From positions 276,339 through 340,338 of the forward strand of contig NZ_LMSP01000023.1 in the NCBI RefSeq assembly GCF_001429545.1: DNA of 64,000 nucleotides. The letters run 5' to 3'. Below the pieces are notes generated by a model. It had not been told where the DNA came from, ran no database searches, and saw only the letters and a list, made by a program, of their open reading frames with translations. Positions 25,704 to 32,770 of the stretch are shown in pieces. Source of the stretch: Paenibacillus sp. Soil787. GTDB taxonomy: Bacteria > Bacillota > Bacilli > Paenibacillales > NBRC-103111. The translations under genes were made by a program, and so were the position numbers. Position 1 is the stretch's first letter, and the number at the start of each line of letters is the position of its first letter.

Positions 25704-25955
25704 CCCATTATGCATATATTCATTTATTTTTTGGTCTAGTATTGTGCTCAATTCAACGACGGAATCAGATGTCATTTCTTCCCCATCAAAAACCATCTGT
25801 TCTAACCTTTTTCGCAGAGAATGAATCTCTTCTTCTAATAAGGTAAGGGAGTTTTTCTTCTTCGCACGCTTGGTCAACCAACGTTGTCCGAAATCCTGTT
25901 CACGAATTTGAAAATGTTTTTGATAGGTTGATAGTTGATATTCCATAAAAGCCAT
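25689..25955 (-). CDS. Spo0E-like aspartyl-phosphate phosphatase
   Basis: This 88-residue protein ends with the Spo0E-family pattern: a helix IHSLRKRLEQMV, a turn, then VVELSTILDQKINEYM with the S-x-x-L-D signature. Spo0E-type proteins dephosphorylate the response regulator Spo0A and delay sporulation. An additional basic N-terminal part (residues 1-40) is not typical of the shortest members. ATG 25955 is used since AAGGAGGG touches the earlier ATG at 25961. Confidence 0.75.
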   Translation of the reverse strand: MAFMEYQLSTYQKHFQIREQDFGQRWLTKRAKKKNSLTLLEEEIHSLRKRLEQMVFDGEEMTSDSVVELSTILDQKINEYMHNGKKSR

Positions 25956-26023
25956 GCTCATCCCTCCTTACTACAAGAATACCAGTTTTCATCAATAATG
26001 AACATATTTATTTACGTTATACA

Positions 26024-27229
26024 TTACAATTTTCTCATGAAATTTCCAATTCTCTCTAATGCTTCATTCAGTTGAGAAACACTATAGGCATATGAGCAAC
26101 GTAAGAAGCCTTCTCCACCTAAACCAAACACATCTCCAGGCACGGCAGCAACCTTTGACTCAAATAATAGCCGCTGCGCAAACTCTTCTGAAGTTAATCC
26201 TGTAGCGACAATACTTGGAAATGCATAGAAAGCGCCTTGCGGCTCATGGCATTCGAGACCAATATCTCGAAACCCTTTTACGATCAGACGTCTGCGCTGG
26301 TTATAGGACTCGATCATCCGATCCTTCTCTTCCATACCATTCGTCAACGCCTCGTGAGCAGCAACCTGACCCATGACCGGTGCGCACATCACGGTATATT
26401 GATGAATTTTGGTCATCGCCGAAATCAGCTCCGAATGACCGCAGGCATATCCCATCCGCCAGCCTGTCATGGCAAAAGCTTTGGAGAAACCGCTAACCAG
26501 GATTGTCCGGTCTTTCATGCCAGGAATAGCTGCGAAGCTCACGTGCTTCTGACCATAAGTCAGCTCCGCATATATTTCATCAGAAATGACAATAAGATCA
26601 TTCTCTTCGATGACTTTAGCAATCGGAAGCCAATCCTCGTAGGTCATAATACCGCCTGTTGGATTGCTAGGATAACAGAGAATTAATATTTTGGAGCGTG
26701 GTGTAATCGCGTCGCGAAGTGCTTTCTCAGTCAGCTTGAACTGGTCCTTCGCGAAGGTCTCGATTCCAACAGCTACACCGCCGCTTATGCTCGTGATAGG
26801 GGAATACGAAATATAACAAGGCTCAGGTATAAGAATCTCGTCGCCTGGCGTTATCAAAGCTCGGAGTGCTAAGTCAATCGCTTCACTGCCGCCAACCGTT
26901 ACAAGGACTTCATTCGATGGCTCATATTTCACTTTAAAGGACGTATGAAGGTAATCGGCGATCGCTTCACGAAGCTCAGGAATACCTGAGTTTGGTGTAT
27001 ATTTCGTTCTACCGCGCTCCAAAGAATGCACAGCTGCTTCACGAACATGCCAAGGTGTTGAGAAATCCGGTTCCCCCACACCAAGAGAAATAATATCTTC
27101 CTTGCTGTTACTCACCAAATCAAAAAACTTCCGAATACCTGAAGGCTTCATTTCACGTACGGCAGGAGCGAGGTAGTCCTTCATCGATTTTACCTTATTC
27201 TGCTGGATCGTTATCTCATCTTTGATCAT
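26024..27229 (-). CDS. alaT: Aminotransferase class I/II, alanine transaminase-like (AlaT)
   Basis: This 401-residue PLP aminotransferase has SLGVGEPDFSTPWHVREAA, CYPSNPTGG, and the PLP lysine in LVSGFSKAFAMTGWRMGYA. The close pairing with an Lrp-family regulator 15 bp upstream is the same as yugH/yugG (alaT/alaR) in Bacillus subtilis, where the enzyme makes alanine. That context, more than sequence alone, is the reason for the name. AAGAGGG precedes ATG 27229. Confidence 0.82.
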   Translation of the reverse strand: MIKDEITIQQNKVKSMKDYLAPAVREMKPSGIRKFFDLVSNSKEDIISLGVGEPDFSTPWHVREAAVHSLERGRTKYTPNSGIPELREAIADYLHTSFKVKYEPSNEVLVTVGGSEAIDLALRALITPGDEILIPEPCYISYSPITSISGGVAVGIETFAKDQFKLTEKALRDAITPRSKILILCYPSNPTGGIMTYEDWLPIAKVIEENDLIVISDEIYAELTYGQKHVSFAAIPGMKDRTILVSGFSKAFAMTGWRMGYACGHSELISAMTKIHQYTVMCAPVMGQVAAHEALTNGMEEKDRMIESYNQRRRLIVKGFRDIGLECHEPQGAFYAFPSIVATGLTSEEFAQRLLFESKVAAVPGDVFGLGGEGFLRCSYAYSVSQLNEALERIGNFMRKL

Positions 27230-27244
27230 GGCGTTCCCTCTTCT

Positions 27245-27736
27245 TTACGGCGAAACGAGCATTCGGTGATCATCTTCCTGATCCTCGAATATAATGCCGT
27301 CTTGTTTGTATTTTTTTAATATAAAATTCGTCTTTGTTGAAAGTACACGATCAATTGGCGAGAGCTTGTTAGACACGAAAGAAGCGACTTGTTTGAGGGA
27401 ACTTCCCTCAATTTCCACAAGCAAATCATAAGCGCCAGACATGAGATAAACCGATTTGACTTCTGGATATAAATAGATCCGTTCCGCGATAGCATCAAAC
27501 CCGTGTCCGCGTTCCGGCGTAATTTGCACTTCAATCAGGGCGGTAACCTTTTCGTCATCCACTTTACTCCAGTTAACTACTGTCGCGTATTTGACGATGA
27601 CCTTATCCGCTTCCATCTCGCTTATCGCTCGCGCCACCTCGGCCTCCGCCGTTCCTAGCATAGTGGCGATCAAGTCCGCACTCCTGCGGGCATCTTCCTT
27701 CAGTAGTTCGAGAATTTTAAGCTTCAAAGCATCCAT
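27245..27736 (-). CDS. alaR: Lrp/AsnC family regulator (AlaR-like)
   Basis: This 163-residue protein has an N-terminal winged HTH (LKEDARRSADLIATMLG...VARAISEMEADKVIVKYATVVNW) and a C-terminal RAM/AsnC effector domain (TALIEVQITPERGHGFDAIAERI). It probably controls the aminotransferase that follows in the same transcript. ATG 27736 is preferred since AAAGGTAGG lies 7 bp upstream; the ORF could be extended 12 codons to 27772 without a good ribosome binding site. Confidence 0.85.
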   Translation of the reverse strand: MDALKLKILELLKEDARRSADLIATMLGTAEAEVARAISEMEADKVIVKYATVVNWSKVDDEKVTALIEVQITPERGHGFDAIAERIYLYPEVKSVYLMSGAYDLLVEIEGSSLKQVASFVSNKLSPIDRVLSTKTNFILKKYKQDGIIFEDQEDDHRMLVSP

Positions 27737-27871
27737 GGTTAAACCTACCTTTCTGAAATCTGATTCGTTCATCCTTTAATCTTACAATGAATTGCTGTCC
27801 TAATTCAATTACTGAGCTTGTTTTAGAGCGGAATATTTTTGTATAACCGAAATTTCCACCTTACAAATTGC

Positions 27872-27901
27872 AAAAAGGCCATCCGGTTCTCCGAATAGCC
27901 T
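27872..27901 (-). terminator. Terminator after the GNAT-like gene
   Basis: The AGGCTATTCGG / CCGGATGGCCT stem has one or two mismatches and is followed by TTTTT on the minus strand, 18 bp after the 27919 stop. Confidence 0.8.
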
Positions 27902-27918
27902 CTGATTACCAGTAATCT

Positions 27919-28215
27919 TCAGGATTGAGCTTGAACCAAACTAACCTTCGATTCGGCTTGCAGCAATTTGTTCATCATGGATCCAATTTCACGATGCTCG
28001 TACGTAGGACGCACATGAACATGACATTCTCCCGCCATACAACCGATTCCGACTAGTTTATTCTCATCATAAACCGAGATAACGTGATCCGATTCGAAAT
28101 CGTTCCAATTGACAATCGCTTGAGCTCCAAATGTTATGCATTCTTCTGTATATGTCCGTATAAATTCCTGGAATTGATCTTTTTCAGGAAGCGCATTAAT
28201 ATAGGCTAGTTTCAC
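27919..28215 (-). CDS. Small GNAT-like protein
   Basis: This 98-residue protein resembles the core of a GNAT acetyltransferase: strand VISVYDENKLVGIGCMAG followed by VHVRPTYEHREIGSMMNKLLQAE, which mimics the beta4 / acetyl-CoA loop / helix 3 region. The loop lacks the full Q/RxxGxG/A motif, so catalysis is uncertain. The start GTG 28215 has GGTGG 7 bp upstream; a longer frame to 28266 has no ribosome binding site. Confidence 0.65.
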   Translation of the reverse strand: MKLAYINALPEKDQFQEFIRTYTEECITFGAQAIVNWNDFESDHVISVYDENKLVGIGCMAGECHVHVRPTYEHREIGSMMNKLLQAESKVSLVQAQS

Positions 28216-28323
28216 AGTATTTCCACCTTTCATACCAAACCTTCTTATACTCATAATTATACTCAATTATGAATTTTTATTCAATATTTTTTCATCGTCT
28301 TTTTGTTAAAAAATAATGTAGAA

Positions 28324-28357
28324 CGGCCCATCCGAATCATTTTGATCCGATGGGCCG
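28324..28357 (-). terminator. Terminator after cysK
   Basis: The long stem CGGCCCATCGGA / TCCGATGGGCCG has a short loop between the cysK stop and the GNAT-like gene. The T-run is interrupted, so strength is uncertain. Confidence 0.7.
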
Positions 28358-28386
28358 CTTTATATTCGCTAAGCTTATTCATGCAT

Positions 28387-29313
28387 CTAATCAAAAATGT
28401 CCATACTCAAATATCTTTCTCCCGTATCCGGAGCAATACAGAGCACTCTCTTGCCAGCGCCTAGCTTACGAGCAACCTGCATACCTGTCCACACCGAGGC
28501 TCCGGCTGAGGGTCCCACAAGAATGCCTTCCTTGCTGGCCAGATCTTTCATGGTTCGGATCGCATCTTCGTCCGTCACCTGTACGATTTGATCGTATATG
28601 CTTGTGTTGAGAATAGCGGGTACGAAGCCTGGACTCGTACCGACGAGTTTATGCGGACCCGGGCTTCCTCCAGATAGAACCGGTGAACCTTTCGGCTCCA
28701 CCACATAGATCTGGATATCCGGCAGCTTCTCTCGGAGCACCTCGCCTGTTCCAGTAATCGTTCCGCCAGTGCCTGAAGTTGCAACGAATGCATCCAGACG
28801 CCCATCCATTTGCTCCAAAATTTCCGGAGCCGTTGTCGTGCGATGAATACTCGGATTCGCTGGATTCTCGAACTGCTGTGGAATATAGCTGCCAGGTATC
28901 TGGTCGCGCAGCTCCTTCGCTTTCTCAATTGCACCCGGCATCCGCAGCGCGGCGGGAGTGAGTACAACCTCTGCGCCATAGGCCTTGAGCAAGTTAATGC
29001 GTTCTTTGGTCATGTTGTCCGGCATGATCAGAATGGCTTTGTAGCCTTTGGCTGCCGCATTCATGGCAAGTCCAATGCCAGTATTACCGCTAGTCGGCTC
29101 GATAATCGTAGCGCCAGGACGAAGCAGCCCATCTTTCTCCGCCTGCTCGATTAAATTAAACGCAGCGCGGTCTTTCACACTGCCGCTTGGATTGAAGTAT
29201 TCAAGCTTCACGTAAAGCTCCGCATCATTCGGACCTACCAATCGCTTAATCCGCACGGCTGGTGTATCACCAATCAGCTCTGTGATGCTATTCACCATTT
29301 TTTTATGTGTCAA
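28387..29313 (-). CDS. cysK: Cysteine synthase A (O-acetylserine sulfhydrylase)
   Basis: This 308-residue PLP enzyme makes L-cysteine from O-acetylserine and sulfide. Seen: KLEYFNPSGSVKDRAAF with the PLP lysine, EPTSGNTGIGLAM, and the phosphate loop SGTGGTITGTG. GPSAGASVW near the C-terminus is also typical. The start used is TTG 29313, about 9 bp after AGGAGGGGG; the next in-frame ATG (29298) is 24 bp from it. It has its own terminator and no neighbouring sulfur genes. Confidence 0.93.
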   Translation of the reverse strand: MTHKKMVNSITELIGDTPAVRIKRLVGPNDAELYVKLEYFNPSGSVKDRAAFNLIEQAEKDGLLRPGATIIEPTSGNTGIGLAMNAAAKGYKAILIMPDNMTKERINLLKAYGAEVVLTPAALRMPGAIEKAKELRDQIPGSYIPQQFENPANPSIHRTTTAPEILEQMDGRLDAFVATSGTGGTITGTGEVLREKLPDIQIYVVEPKGSPVLSGGSPGPHKLVGTSPGFVPAILNTSIYDQIVQVTDEDAIRTMKDLASKEGILVGPSAGASVWTGMQVARKLGAGKRVLCIAPDTGERYLSMDIFD

Positions 29314-29382
29314 GGGCTATACCCCCTCCTCTTCCCAATAAAACAATCTATACCCACATTTTTACGGGAAGCACGAAAGATG

Positions 29383-30696
29383 TCAAGTTCTTAATACAGT
29401 CAACTGCTTCTTCATAAAGTACCAGCTGACGAGTGGTGAACTGCCAATGATCAATAACAGTACGTTTATCACGAGCGGCGCCGTACTCCACGAAATGACA
29501 CAAATGAATAAGAGCACACCGCTCACACGCCCTACATTGAGTGAAAGCTCACGAAGAACAACATACTCTTCCCGCTGCTTAGCGCTGGCTTCATTTGAAC
29601 CAATTAGATCGAATACAGCCGACACCATAGGCACCGAATACAACGGAAAGAAGAGCGAAGCTCCTATGCCGAAAATAAGTAAAGTGCTATACCCCATTTT
29701 CCAGAAAAAAGGAATAATAACGGCCACGATCATCGCCGCGCCAATCAGCATACTTATCTTACGAAAGTGAGGCTTAATAAATCGTCCCGCCGCCCAGAAA
29801 CTCACTAAAGATACCGCAGAAGTAATCAATACGAAACTCCCTAGTCTCGCTTCACTAGATGTGGATATATAGACGAGAAGAGCAATCATGAAACCAAAGA
29901 CACCCTCTCGAACTCCTTGAAATACCAAGGCTAAGCACACGCGCTTCCATGGTGTTTCGGCTTGCCTTAGACAACGAACGGGAAACAACCATTCGTAGCT
30001 ACCTTGTACTTTCCGTTTTTTCAAAAAGAAACTGATAATCACGCCTAGCACAAAGATACCTAACGAGATGGAAAAGATTAACCGATAACCAGCACCATCT
30101 CCCAAACTCACAATGAGTAAACCGGAGATCCATGGTGCAATTATTCCTGCGCCAGAACCCAATAGCCCAACCCAACCATTGAACCGATCTCGATTATCGG
30201 GGTCCGTCACTTCAAAATAAACAACATTAAAAGCAATCCAGAATAAGCCCGCTGAAATTCCCTGGACCATACCTAACCAAACAAAATAGTGAAAGCTGCT
30301 TGATCCAAGCCACAATACCAGCATATAAAAACCCGCGGAAACCGCTACGCCAAGCCGTAAGCAGTTCATTTTATTGTGTTCCTTCACCCATTTCCCTGCT
30401 AACCAGAAGGTCAGCGCCATTGTCAAATGCGTCGTTAACGTAAACCAACCGATTAAAGCGTAGTCATTTTTGGCCTTCCACAAATACACACCAACAAAAG
30501 TCCCCGACAAGGCATTTGCACTGCCAAACAGCGTGTGAACGATGAGCAAAAGAATCGCTTGCGCATCTAGTCGGCCTTTCTTCTGTGAACCCTTAACTTG
30601 GGCGGCTCCACTTGCTCGGTCTTCAAAATAATTGCCTTTAGCGCCATCTATCGCCCTACTTGGCCCAACAAATTGCTTACTCTTTTCCTTTTGCAT
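29383..30696 (-). CDS. MFS transporter, YqgE-like
   Basis: This 437-residue permease has about 12 membrane segments. The first motif (SANALSGTFVGVYLWKAKNDYALIGW, written here in parts) and the WIAFNVVYFEVTDPDNRDRFNG loop are like the poorly characterised YqgE group of Bacillales. The substrate is unknown. ATG 30696 is preferred because GGTGAGGAGG lies just upstream; the open frame extends to 30900 but would overlap the zinc-ribbon gene and its terminator. Confidence 0.78.
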   Translation of the reverse strand: MQKEKSKQFVGPSRAIDGAKGNYFEDRASGAAQVKGSQKKGRLDAQAILLLIVHTLFGSANALSGTFVGVYLWKAKNDYALIGWFTLTTHLTMALTFWLAGKWVKEHNKMNCLRLGVAVSAGFYMLVLWLGSSSFHYFVWLGMVQGISAGLFWIAFNVVYFEVTDPDNRDRFNGWVGLLGSGAGIIAPWISGLLIVSLGDGAGYRLIFSISLGIFVLGVIISFFLKKRKVQGSYEWLFPVRCLRQAETPWKRVCLALVFQGVREGVFGFMIALLVYISTSSEARLGSFVLITSAVSLVSFWAAGRFIKPHFRKISMLIGAAMIVAVIIPFFWKMGYSTLLIFGIGASLFFPLYSVPMVSAVFDLIGSNEASAKQREEYVVLRELSLNVGRVSGVLLFICVISWSTAPLVINVLLLIIGSSPLVSWYFMKKQLTVLRT

Positions 30697-30778
30697 ACTC
30701 CTCCTCACCTTTCCCCATAGATCGAAATAGCTCTTGTTAAGCTTCCCCAATCGTGTGAAAATATGAGGCTGGGCATAT

Positions 30779-30808
30779 AAAAAAACCGAATCCATGAAGG
30801 ACTCGGTT
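30779..30808 (-). terminator. Terminator after the zinc-ribbon gene
   Basis: AACCGAGTCC / GGATTCGGTT arms with a 5-nt loop and seven T on the minus strand separate the PspA-DUF350 cluster from the MFS gene. Confidence 0.9.
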
Positions 30809-30814
30809 CCACCA

Positions 30815-31315
30815 TTACTCCGATTTAATACGTTCAACCATGAGCAGTCGATCTGTATCAGATAAGATTTTCTCCACCTTAAAGCAAGATGGGCACACAA
30901 AGATATTCGAAGTAAAGGGACCTGTTAGGAAAGCACTTCCTAACGTTTTGGGAATAACTGGCGTGAAAGAGGAGCCACTCGTTACCTCGGCACCTGCAAA
31001 CAACATCAGTTCATGACAACTTGAGCACTCGGGTGCCTCTTCTTGTTCGTCCGTAATATGCTGAACTTTTTCTCCGTATTTATCGAGAGGTTCATCCGAA
31101 TCATCCCAAGCCAATGACAAATCTTCATCCGAATCGGCATATTCTTGTTCATCAAAGCGAAGCGGTTGACCTGTTTGTTTCACTTTTAAATCAATGCTTC
31201 TATAATCATTCAGTTCGTTAAAACAGTGCGGACATTCGTCCTCTGGTCCAATTTCTGGATCCCAAACGATCTCCGTTTGACACCATGGACAAACTATTTC
31301 TTCATTGGTACTCAT
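30815..31315 (-). CDS. Double zinc-ribbon protein linked to the PspA/DUF350 cluster
   Basis: This 166-residue soluble protein has two Cys4 zinc ribbons. The N-terminal one is CPWCQTEIVWDPEIG...CPHC (residues about 9-33). The C-terminal one is ECSSCHELMLF... and FVCPSCFK. They are separated by an acidic linker of about 50 residues. The IVCPWCQTEIVWDPEIGPED wording is found in zinc-ribbon proteins next to PspA-like genes. ATG 31315 follows GGTGGAGG by 8 bp. Function unknown; it may be an RNA-, DNA- or protein-binding adaptor. Confidence 0.78.
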   Translation of the reverse strand: MSTNEEIVCPWCQTEIVWDPEIGPEDECPHCFNELNDYRSIDLKVKQTGQPLRFDEQEYADSDEDLSLAWDDSDEPLDKYGEKVQHITDEQEEAPECSSCHELMLFAGAEVTSGSSFTPVIPKTLGSAFLTGPFTSNIFVCPSCFKVEKILSDTDRLLMVERIKSE

Positions 31316-31339
31316 TGCGTAATCCTCCACCTAATGCAT

Positions 31340-31423
31340 TCATGCATATTTCAATAAATAATAAACCCCTGCCGCCACAAATACAAATGCAATGGCAAAC
31401 AAAGTGCCCCACAGGTATTTCAT
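31340..31423 (-). CDS. 27-residue single-span membrane peptide
   Basis: A short frame encodes MKYLWGTLFAIAFVFVAAG, then VYYLLKYA and a TGA stop. It has one hydrophobic helix flanked by Lys. GGAGG sits 8 bp upstream of ATG 31423, as good as any site in the cluster. It lies between the DUF350 gene and the zinc-ribbon gene with about 25-30 bp on each side, so it is probably translated from the same transcript. It is too short for most gene callers. Function unknown; it might be a partner of the DUF350 membrane protein. Confidence 0.7.
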   Translation of the reverse strand: MKYLWGTLFAIAFVFVAAGVYYLLKYA

Positions 31424-31452
31424 TGTTCATGCCTCCAAGATTATGTATGATT

Positions 31453-31872
31453 CTAAGTTACACAAGCTCCGACCACGTAGGAAAGAGAGACAGACAGCGT
31501 CAAGGACAGGAAACCTACAGCACGATTATCTTTTTTGATTTCTTCATCAATTTTGAAATAAGGCGTCAAGAATTCAAAAATGAAGTAGGCAACTAGCAAA
31601 AGCAAGAATCCGTACCCTGCCCAGATGAGGGAATGCATCATCGTGTCATTGTTTAGGATAGCGAATCGGAACAGATTACAAATCCCAAAAATCTTCCCAC
31701 CTGTAGCCATCGCTACAGATAAGTTGCCTTTTTTGATCTCAGCCCAGTCATCATATTTGGTGACCATCTCGAAAATCGTTAGAAATACAACAAGCGCGAC
31801 TACAGCAACTGCAAAAAAGGCAAGCGTTGATAAATACGGGTTACCTAGCAATACATCCACCTCTTCGTTCAT
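31453..31872 (-). CDS. DUF350 membrane protein (YshE/YjfL-like)
   Basis: This 139-residue protein has four hydrophobic segments, with the DUF350 pattern FEMVTKYDDWAEIKKGNLSVAMATGGKIFG and a second half repeating the layout (FEFLTPYFKIDEEIKKDNRAVGFL). DUF350 proteins sit beside mutS2 in Bacillus (YshE) and beside a PspA-family gene in the Escherichia coli yjf operon; both contexts are combined here. AGGAG precedes ATG 31872. Function unresolved; a membrane-stress role is inferred from PspA next door. Confidence 0.85.
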   Translation of the reverse strand: MNEEVDVLLGNPYLSTLAFFAVAVVALVVFLTIFEMVTKYDDWAEIKKGNLSVAMATGGKIFGICNLFRFAILNNDTMMHSLIWAGYGFLLLLVAYFIFEFLTPYFKIDEEIKKDNRAVGFLSLTLSVSLSYVVGACVT

Positions 31873-31905
31873 TTCGTCTCCTGCCTTCCTTCACGAAAGA
31901 TAGAA

Positions 31906-31928
31906 GAGACTGAGTTTGACTCAGTCTC
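31906..31928 (-). terminator. Hairpin between pspA and the DUF350 gene
   Basis: The perfect 10-bp stem GAGACTGAGT / ACTCAGTCTC has a 3-nt loop. Only a broken T-tract follows on the minus strand, so it may act as a partial terminator or an mRNA stabiliser that lowers downstream expression. Confidence 0.6.
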
Positions 31929-31951
31929 TCGCAGGTACTATTAGTATAGCA

Positions 31952-32632
31952 TTAGGATTGTTTTTTTTCAGCAAGCTTTGCTTTCATTGCTGCCAATTCG
32001 TCATCAATTCCGCTGCTGCTTCCGCCAAGTCCGTCAAGCTCATCATCTAAGCTGCGGTTTTTAGCACGGATCTCACCGCTAGCTTGCGCTTCAGCTTCCA
32101 TTTGAAGCACTTTCTCACCCATACGGTCAAAACCTTTAGCTGCATTGTCCGTACCAAAGCCAGACATCGCTTGATTGATTTGTTTTTGAGCTTTTGCTGT
32201 TTCAGCACGAGCAATCAACAAATCCTTCTTGTTCTTCATTTTGTTGAACTCGTCTTTCATTTCCGTTAATTGGCTGCGAAGTTGATCCGCATTCGTTTTC
32301 GCAAGATCATATTGGCGTTTCAATTCATCGTAGCGTCCTTGGTGCTCTTTCTTGTCTTCCAGTGCGCGGCGAGCCAGGTCTTCATTGCCTGATTCAAGAG
32401 CTTTCATAGCCTGCTCTGTACGCTTCTTAACCATCTCTTCGGATTCTTCGAATTGAAGCTTGAATTTCTTTTCGATCGCGATTGACTTAGCTACCGCAGT
32501 CTCTGCCTCCAAGATATCTTCTTCCATATCACGCAAAAACTGATTTAACATTTTAACCGGATCTTCTGCTTTGTCGAGCAAGTCATTGATTGAACCCATT
32601 GTCATATCACGAAGTCTTTTAAAAATTCCCAT
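31952..32632 (-). CDS. pspA: PspA/IM30 family membrane-stress protein
   Basis: This 226-residue coiled-coil protein starts MGIFKRLRDMTMGSINDLLDKAEDP, the standard amphipathic N-terminus of PspA/Vipp1 (ESCRT-III related). Long charged helices follow (about 25-190) and a flexible Gly/Ser-rich stretch before a final helix. Such proteins polymerise on damaged membranes. TAGGAGG precedes ATG 32632. It heads the cluster with DUF350, a 27-residue peptide and a zinc ribbon. Confidence 0.9.
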   Translation of the reverse strand: MGIFKRLRDMTMGSINDLLDKAEDPVKMLNQFLRDMEEDILEAETAVAKSIAIEKKFKLQFEESEEMVKKRTEQAMKALESGNEDLARRALEDKKEHQGRYDELKRQYDLAKTNADQLRSQLTEMKDEFNKMKNKKDLLIARAETAKAQKQINQAMSGFGTDNAAKGFDRMGEKVLQMEAEAQASGEIRAKNRSLDDELDGLGGSSSGIDDELAAMKAKLAEKKQS

Positions 32633-32770
32633 TTTTGAATTCCTCCTAAGGTTTATAAAACGTATATTCATATTTGGGTATGCGAATTCTTTTTTTAATC
32701 ACCGGTGCTTACACATATTACATACGCAGTCCCAAAGAATGAGTTTCAAAAAGATGAAAAAATTTAAAAG

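Noticed and set aside
30697-30900. N-terminal extension of the MFS transporter by 68 residues
   Set aside because: It would cross the terminator and 3' end of the zinc-ribbon gene, and a good ribosome binding site sits before the internal ATG at 30696.
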